DNA of 45,723 nt from an uncultured Bryobacteraceae bacterium (GTDB lineage Bacteria > Acidobacteriota > Terriglobia > Bryobacterales > Bryobacteraceae). Positions within the stretch are counted from its first letter, which is position 1, and each line of letters starts with the position of its first letter. Made by a program: the position numbers and the translations under genes. The notes beneath the pieces were generated by a model that did no database searches, was not told where the DNA came from, and worked only from the letters and a program-made list of their open reading frames with translations. The DNA lies in assembly GCA_937920635.1 (NCBI GenBank), contig CAKZUE010000002.1, positions 1 through 45,723 of the forward strand, in the 5' to 3' direction. Shown here piece after piece: positions 42,001-45,723 of the stretch.

Positions 42001-43926
42001 ATGCGGGTCATGCGAGCGCGAACCCACCACGCCATCCTGCTGTGGCTGAGGATGTTTTTGCTTGTCACGCCTCTTGCCGCCGCCTCTCCCACATGGTACC
42101 GCTTTCAATCCGGAGCATGGGAGATCTGCACCGATGCCGGCGAGCGCCGCGGGGAAGAACTGCTCCGGACTGTAGCCCAGACCTACTCTCTGCTGCGCGG
42201 CGCAGCGCCGGAGTTCAGCGCGGCGCCCGATGCCCCGCTCCGGCCTGTGCGCGTGCTGCTGTTCCGTTCCGGGCGCGATTTCGCGCCCTTCCGCCGCGGC
42301 GAGGCGCACCGCGGGCTGTACCTGTCCGGGGCCGAACGCGACTGGATCCTGTTGCCGGATTCCGGCGGCGATGCGCTGCGCGCCGCGCGCCACGAGCTGG
42401 TGCACCTGATGTTGCGCCACGCGCGCCAAGCCGCGCCACCGCCCTGGCTGGAGGAAGGGCTCGCCGATTACTACTCGGCCATGGAACTCTCCGGCGAGCG
42501 GCTGCGCCTGGGCAAGGCGCCCGCCGCGCATGCGCGGCTGCTCCAGAATCAGGCCTGGCTGGAGCCGTCCCGGCTGATGGCGATGCAGCCCGGGGAGGAC
42601 GGCTCGACGGACAGCCGCACCACAGGGCTGTTCTACGCCCAGAGCTGGGCGCTGGTGCGCTGGATGATGCTCGAAGCGGGTGGCGCCGCAAAGACGGCCG
42701 CTTTCCTGTCCTTGATGGCCGCCGGCCGGGATCAGCAGGCGGCCTTTCAGGAGACGTATGGGACGTCGCTCGCGGCAGGGATCGAGAGGGCGCGCCTGCT
42801 GCTGGAAAGAATGCCGGCCGATGCGGCGCCGGATGTCCGCCCGGTGACAGTGGCCATTGCACCAGGCCCGGTTCTGCGCGAGCCTCTGCCGGCGCCGCTG
42901 CCCGAGGCGATGAAGGTGGAGGCGATGCTCGATGCCGGCCTCGGGGGTGAAGCCGAACGCCTGGCCCGCGAAACCGCCCGGAAGCACCCGGCCAGCGCCG
43001 CCGCCGAGACGCTGCTCGGGGCCATTGCGCTCCGCAAGGCCGACTACGGCGCGGCGCGGGGCCATCTGGAGCGCGCCATTGCGCTGGGCGGCGCCGGCGC
43101 GCGCACGCAGTTTGAGTACGCCATGCTGGTGCGCGATACCAAAGGCCCTGACGCGCTGGTCGAGCAATCGCTGCGGCAGGCGGTGGCCATCGAGCCGGGC
43201 TTTGCCGAAGCGTGGCTCGTGCTCGGCAACTGGCTGCTCGAGAAAGGCCGCGCACGGGAGGCCGCGGAGTGCCTGGAAAAAGCCGCGGCGCTCGATCCCC
43301 GCCGCAGTGCGGCCTGGGAGACCTGGGGCCGGGCGCTGCTCGATCTCGGCGAAAGGCAGCGGGCGCGCGAAGCCGCCTCCGGCGCGCTCCTGTCCGCCTC
43401 CGCTCCCGAGCAGCGCGAGATGGCCCTGGCGCTGATGCGCGAGATCGAAACCCGCCCCGCTCCGGCGCCCAAACCGGCGCCCGCCGTGCAGACGCCAGCG
43501 GGCTGGCAGCCCCGCGAGGGCGACGCGCGCGCCGAGGGCCGGCTCGTCAGCATCGGCTGTGAAGACACGCGCCTGCTGTTCCGGATCGAAGTGAAACCGC
43601 GCACGGCCAAAACGCCCGCGGTGGCCGTCCTGCTCGAAACCAGCAAGCCGAACCTCGTCATGCTGCGCGGCAAGACGGAAGGGCGGCGCGAATTCGTCTG
43701 CGGCGAGCAGAAGCCCGCCCCGCTGGTGGCGGCAGGCTACATCGCCGCGCCTCCGCCTGCCGCCGAGCCGGCCAAGCCGGCGCCGGCGCCCGCGCCCGCC
43801 AAACAGGCCGCCTCTTCGAAGACCGCGAAGAAGGCTCCGGCAAGAAAGGCCGCGCCGCGCCCCGCGCCGCCCAAACCGAAGCCCGAGCCCGTGGCCGGCG
43901 AGATCGTCTGGCTCGAATTCCGCTGA
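42001..43926 (+). CDS. Exported HExxH metallopeptidase-like protein with TPR repeats
   Basis: The 641-aa protein has a signal peptide (hydrophobic about residues 10-28, ending TPLAAA). A gluzincin-like domain has the zinc motif HELVH (131-135) and a downstream EEGLADYY (151-158) supplying the third ligand. About three or four TPR units lie between residues 310 and 470 (for example AEAWLVLGNWLLEKGRAREA). The C-terminal strand domain ends in an Ala/Pro/Lys-rich linker (PAPAPAPAKQAASSKTAKKA) and then GEIVWLEFR. Similar basic-secretory-peptidase-like TPR proteins are common in Acidobacteriota; the substrate is unknown. It is divergent from the GAF-ANTAR gene. The downstream YfhO-like gene starts 42 bases after its stop. 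Confidence 0.72.
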   Translation: MRVMRARTHHAILLWLRMFLLVTPLAAASPTWYRFQSGAWEICTDAGERRGEELLRTVAQTYSLLRGAAPEFSAAPDAPLRPVRVLLFRSGRDFAPFRRGEAHRGLYLSGAERDWILLPDSGGDALRAARHELVHLMLRHARQAAPPPWLEEGLADYYSAMELSGERLRLGKAPAAHARLLQNQAWLEPSRLMAMQPGEDGSTDSRTTGLFYAQSWALVRWMMLEAGGAAKTAAFLSLMAAGRDQQAAFQETYGTSLAAGIERARLLLERMPADAAPDVRPVTVAIAPGPVLREPLPAPLPEAMKVEAMLDAGLGGEAERLARETARKHPASAAAETLLGAIALRKADYGAARGHLERAIALGGAGARTQFEYAMLVRDTKGPDALVEQSLRQAVAIEPGFAEAWLVLGNWLLEKGRAREAAECLEKAAALDPRRSAAWETWGRALLDLGERQRAREAASGALLSASAPEQREMALALMREIETRPAPAPKPAPAVQTPAGWQPREGDARAEGRLVSIGCEDTRLLFRIEVKPRTAKTPAVAVLLETSKPNLVMLRGKTEGRREFVCGEQKPAPLVAAGYIAAPPPAAEPAKPAPAPAPAKQAASSKTAKKAPARKAAPRPAPPKPKPEPVAGEIVWLEFR

Positions 43927-43968
43927 TCCCGGCGGCACGGGCGCGCCGCACTCTGGCAGGATATCTGT

Positions 43969-45723
43969 GTGTCGCGGCAGTGGATCAGTCCGGCCCGCTT
44001 TGCGGCGGCGGTTGCCCTGCCGGTGCTGCTGGCGGGATTCCACTGGCAATTGCTGCTCGGGCCGCGGGCCGTCTGGTTCGCCTCCGACGACAACGCCTAT
44101 CAGGTGTTGCCGTGGCTGGAGGTGCAGGCGCGCGCCTGGCGCGCGGGGGAGGTGCCGTTGTGGGACCCGCATCATTGGATGGGGCAGCCGCTGCCCGGAC
44201 AGGCGCAGCCGGCGGTGGCCTCGCCGCCGAACTGGCTGCTGGCGCTGAAGCCCGAAGGCGCGGCGGGCTGGCTGTTCCTGAATGTCTACTTCCTGCTGAT
44301 CCGATGGATTGGCGCGGCCGGCATGTACCGGCTGGCGCGCGGACTGGGCTGCGGGCGCGCCGTCAGCGTGCTGGCGGGCTTCGCTTATGCCGTCATCGGG
44401 AACTTCGCCCTCCATATGCGGCCGCAGATGGCGATGGGCGCCATGTGGGCGCCTTGGGGACTGCGCCATCTGCTGCGGGCGCTGGACCGTCCGCCGGGGG
44501 CTGAAAGCGCGCGCCAGGCGGCGCTCGGCGGATTCTTTCTTGGGCTTTGCTGGCTGGGCGGGCACCACCAGGCGCCGCTGTTTCTGTCGTTGGGCTTCGC
44601 ACTGGTGTGGGCCGCATCGGTGGTTCGCGATCCGCGCCGCATCCTGGCGGCGGCCGTGTTCTTCACCATGGCCGCCGCGGCCGGCGCCGCGCAGCTTCTG
44701 CCCGCCATGGAGTATGGCCGCCGGGCGGTGCGCTGGGTGGGCGCGGCTGAACCGATCGGATGGCGCGAGAAGATCCCGGTGGAGATTCACCGCCAGTACA
44801 GCCTGAAGGCGGAAGCGCTGCCGGCGCTCGTTGTGTCCGGATACAGGGGCGCCGCCACGGTGTATCACGGCGCTCTGCTGGCAGTGCTGGCGCTGGCTGG
44901 AACGTTCGCGCTGCGGCGGCGCGCGGCGCTGGCGCTGGGCGCGATGGGTCTGTTCGGCATCTGGCTGGCGCTTGGCCCCGCCGGGGGGCTGCACGCGGTT
45001 CTCTACCGCACGGTTCCGCATTTCGACAAGGCGCGCTCGCCGGAAGCGGCCCTCGTGCTGCTCAGCCTTTGTTTACCGGCGCTGGCAGCGTGTGGAGCGG
45101 AAGGGCTGGCGCGCCTCGGCCGGCCCGCCAGGCAGCGGGCCTTGACGGCCGTTGCCTTGGCTGCGGCTGCTCTCGCCGCTGCCGGGATCTGGCTCGCCCT
45201 GGCGCGCGGCGGCCTGACGGGGTGGACGGCTGCGGGCCTGGCGGCCTTGGCGGGGCTGATCTGGCTGCGCCGCTGGAGACCCGTGCCGGCGTGGATGTTC
45301 GCACTGGTTGCCGTGGCGGCGGCCGCGGCCGAGATGCGGCCGCTTTATCAGAGCGTGCTTCCCTCCACTGCGTCGGTGCATGCCGCAAGCTACCTGAACC
45401 TGCTCAAGTCCCACCGCGATATCGCCGCCTATCTCCGCACCCGCGGGGCGCACTGGCGAATCGAAGTGGATGACGCCGTGATTCCTTACAACTTCGGGGG
45501 CTGGCACGGCTTGCAGCAACATCAGGGCTACCTGGCCAGCGCCACCGAAAACATCTACCGTCACGAACTGCACACCGAGCAAGCCCAGCGCCTGTTCGGC
45601 GTGCGCTTCCGCGTGGCGCGGACGCCATCGCCCGCGCACGCGAGGGAGGTGTTCCGCGGCGCGGAGGGCGTCAACGTCTACGAGCGGGACGGCGCGCTGC
45701 CGCGCGTGTTCACGGTGCACGAG
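43969..45723 (+). CDS. YfhO-like polytopic membrane protein, 3' truncated by window end
   Basis: The frame is open from GTG at 43969 to the window edge (585 codons, no stop). It begins SRQWISPARFAAAVALPVLL. FASDDNAYQVLPWLEVQARA follows as the first extracytoplasmic loop with an acidic DD pair, then VPLWDPHHWMGQPLPGQAQP. At least ten transmembrane segments are visible. The soluble C-terminal part ends ERDGALPRVFTVHE. This matches the YfhO/GT-C glycosyltransferase-like family, thought to transfer sugars from lipid carriers on the outer face of the membrane. The substrate is not known. The start is tentative; a GTG two bases upstream is out of frame. Confidence 0.75.
   Translation, partial: MSRQWISPARFAAAVALPVLLAGFHWQLLLGPRAVWFASDDNAYQVLPWLEVQARAWRAGEVPLWDPHHWMGQPLPGQAQPAVASPPNWLLALKPEGAAGWLFLNVYFLLIRWIGAAGMYRLARGLGCGRAVSVLAGFAYAVIGNFALHMRPQMAMGAMWAPWGLRHLLRALDRPPGAESARQAALGGFFLGLCWLGGHHQAPLFLSLGFALVWAASVVRDPRRILAAAVFFTMAAAAGAAQLLPAMEYGRRAVRWVGAAEPIGWREKIPVEIHRQYSLKAEALPALVVSGYRGAATVYHGALLAVLALAGTFALRRRAALALGAMGLFGIWLALGPAGGLHAVLYRTVPHFDKARSPEAALVLLSLCLPALAACGAEGLARLGRPARQRALTAVALAAAALAAAGIWLALARGGLTGWTAAGLAALAGLIWLRRWRPVPAWMFALVAVAAAAAEMRPLYQSVLPSTASVHAASYLNLLKSHRDIAAYLRTRGAHWRIEVDDAVIPYNFGGWHGLQQHQGYLASATENIYRHELHTEQAQRLFGVRFRVARTPSPAHAREVFRGAEGVNVYERDGALPRVFTVHE

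Noticed and set aside
41932-45021. Upstream 1030 codons of the open frame containing the GAF-ANTAR protein
   Set aside because: The part beyond ATG 41931 or GTG 41949 is antisense to the TPR and YfhO-like genes and lacks coding character; the GAF domain starts normally at the short form.

Overview
The window is GC-rich chromosomal DNA. It starts inside a conserved translation/transcription cluster and runs into a mixed set of accessory operons. The likely host is an Acidobacteriota bacterium of the Bryobacterales/Solibacterales type. This is inferred from a very large Oar-type TonB-dependent receptor with an N-terminal carboxypeptidase-regulatory fold, a Tat-exported Gfo/Idh/MocA oxidoreductase, CigR-like exported proteins, many RsbU-type phosphatases and MacB-type permeases. 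No 16S gene or other definitive marker is present, so the placement is an inference.

Region 1 (1-12850) is tuf (3' end), tRNA-Trp, secE, nusG, rplK, rplA, rplJ, rplL, rpoB and rpoC, all on the + strand. Extended -10 promoters can be read upstream of rplA and of rpoB. A hairpin lies just after rplL and a strong terminator-like hairpin after rpoC. RpoB carries an unusual insertion of about 60 residues with eight cysteines in four pairs, and NusG has a 53-residue low-complexity N-terminal extension.

Region 2 (13213-16644) is one 1135-aa TonB-dependent receptor. Region 3 (16747-20926) holds a compact minus-strand operon of two previously hidden small genes plus a YbaK-type deacylase, then an exported lipid-binding-like protein that overlaps tail to tail with a GlcE/GlcF glycolate-oxidase pair. 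Region 4 (20927-24444) holds GGGGACAGGC palindromes between divergent genes, a Tat-exported oxidoreductase, methylthioadenosine phosphorylase and a GT9-like protein.

Region 5 (24416-31746) is a tightly coupled five-gene partner-switching operon. In order of transcription it encodes a GAF-GAF-PP2C phosphatase, a membrane PP2C protein that has lost three of four metal-binding residues, a paralogous intact membrane PP2C phosphatase, a STAS antagonist and an RsbW-type kinase. No sigma factor is linked. The intact phosphatases would dephosphorylate the STAS protein, which would then titrate the kinase away from its unlinked target.

Region 6 (31748-45723) contains a second palindromic element, a 96-aa orphan gene and an exported unknown. 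It continues with a divergent SDR/UxaE hexuronate pair, a methyltransferase and a GT2 glycosyltransferase. A minus-strand operon of a YheT-type hydrolase, two MacB-like permeases and a CigR-like exported protein follows. The window ends with a GAF-ANTAR antiterminator divergent from an HExxH/TPR protein, and a truncated YfhO-like membrane protein. Several genes have a -10 hexamer placed so that transcription would start at or within a few bases of the start codon, which suggests leaderless expression.
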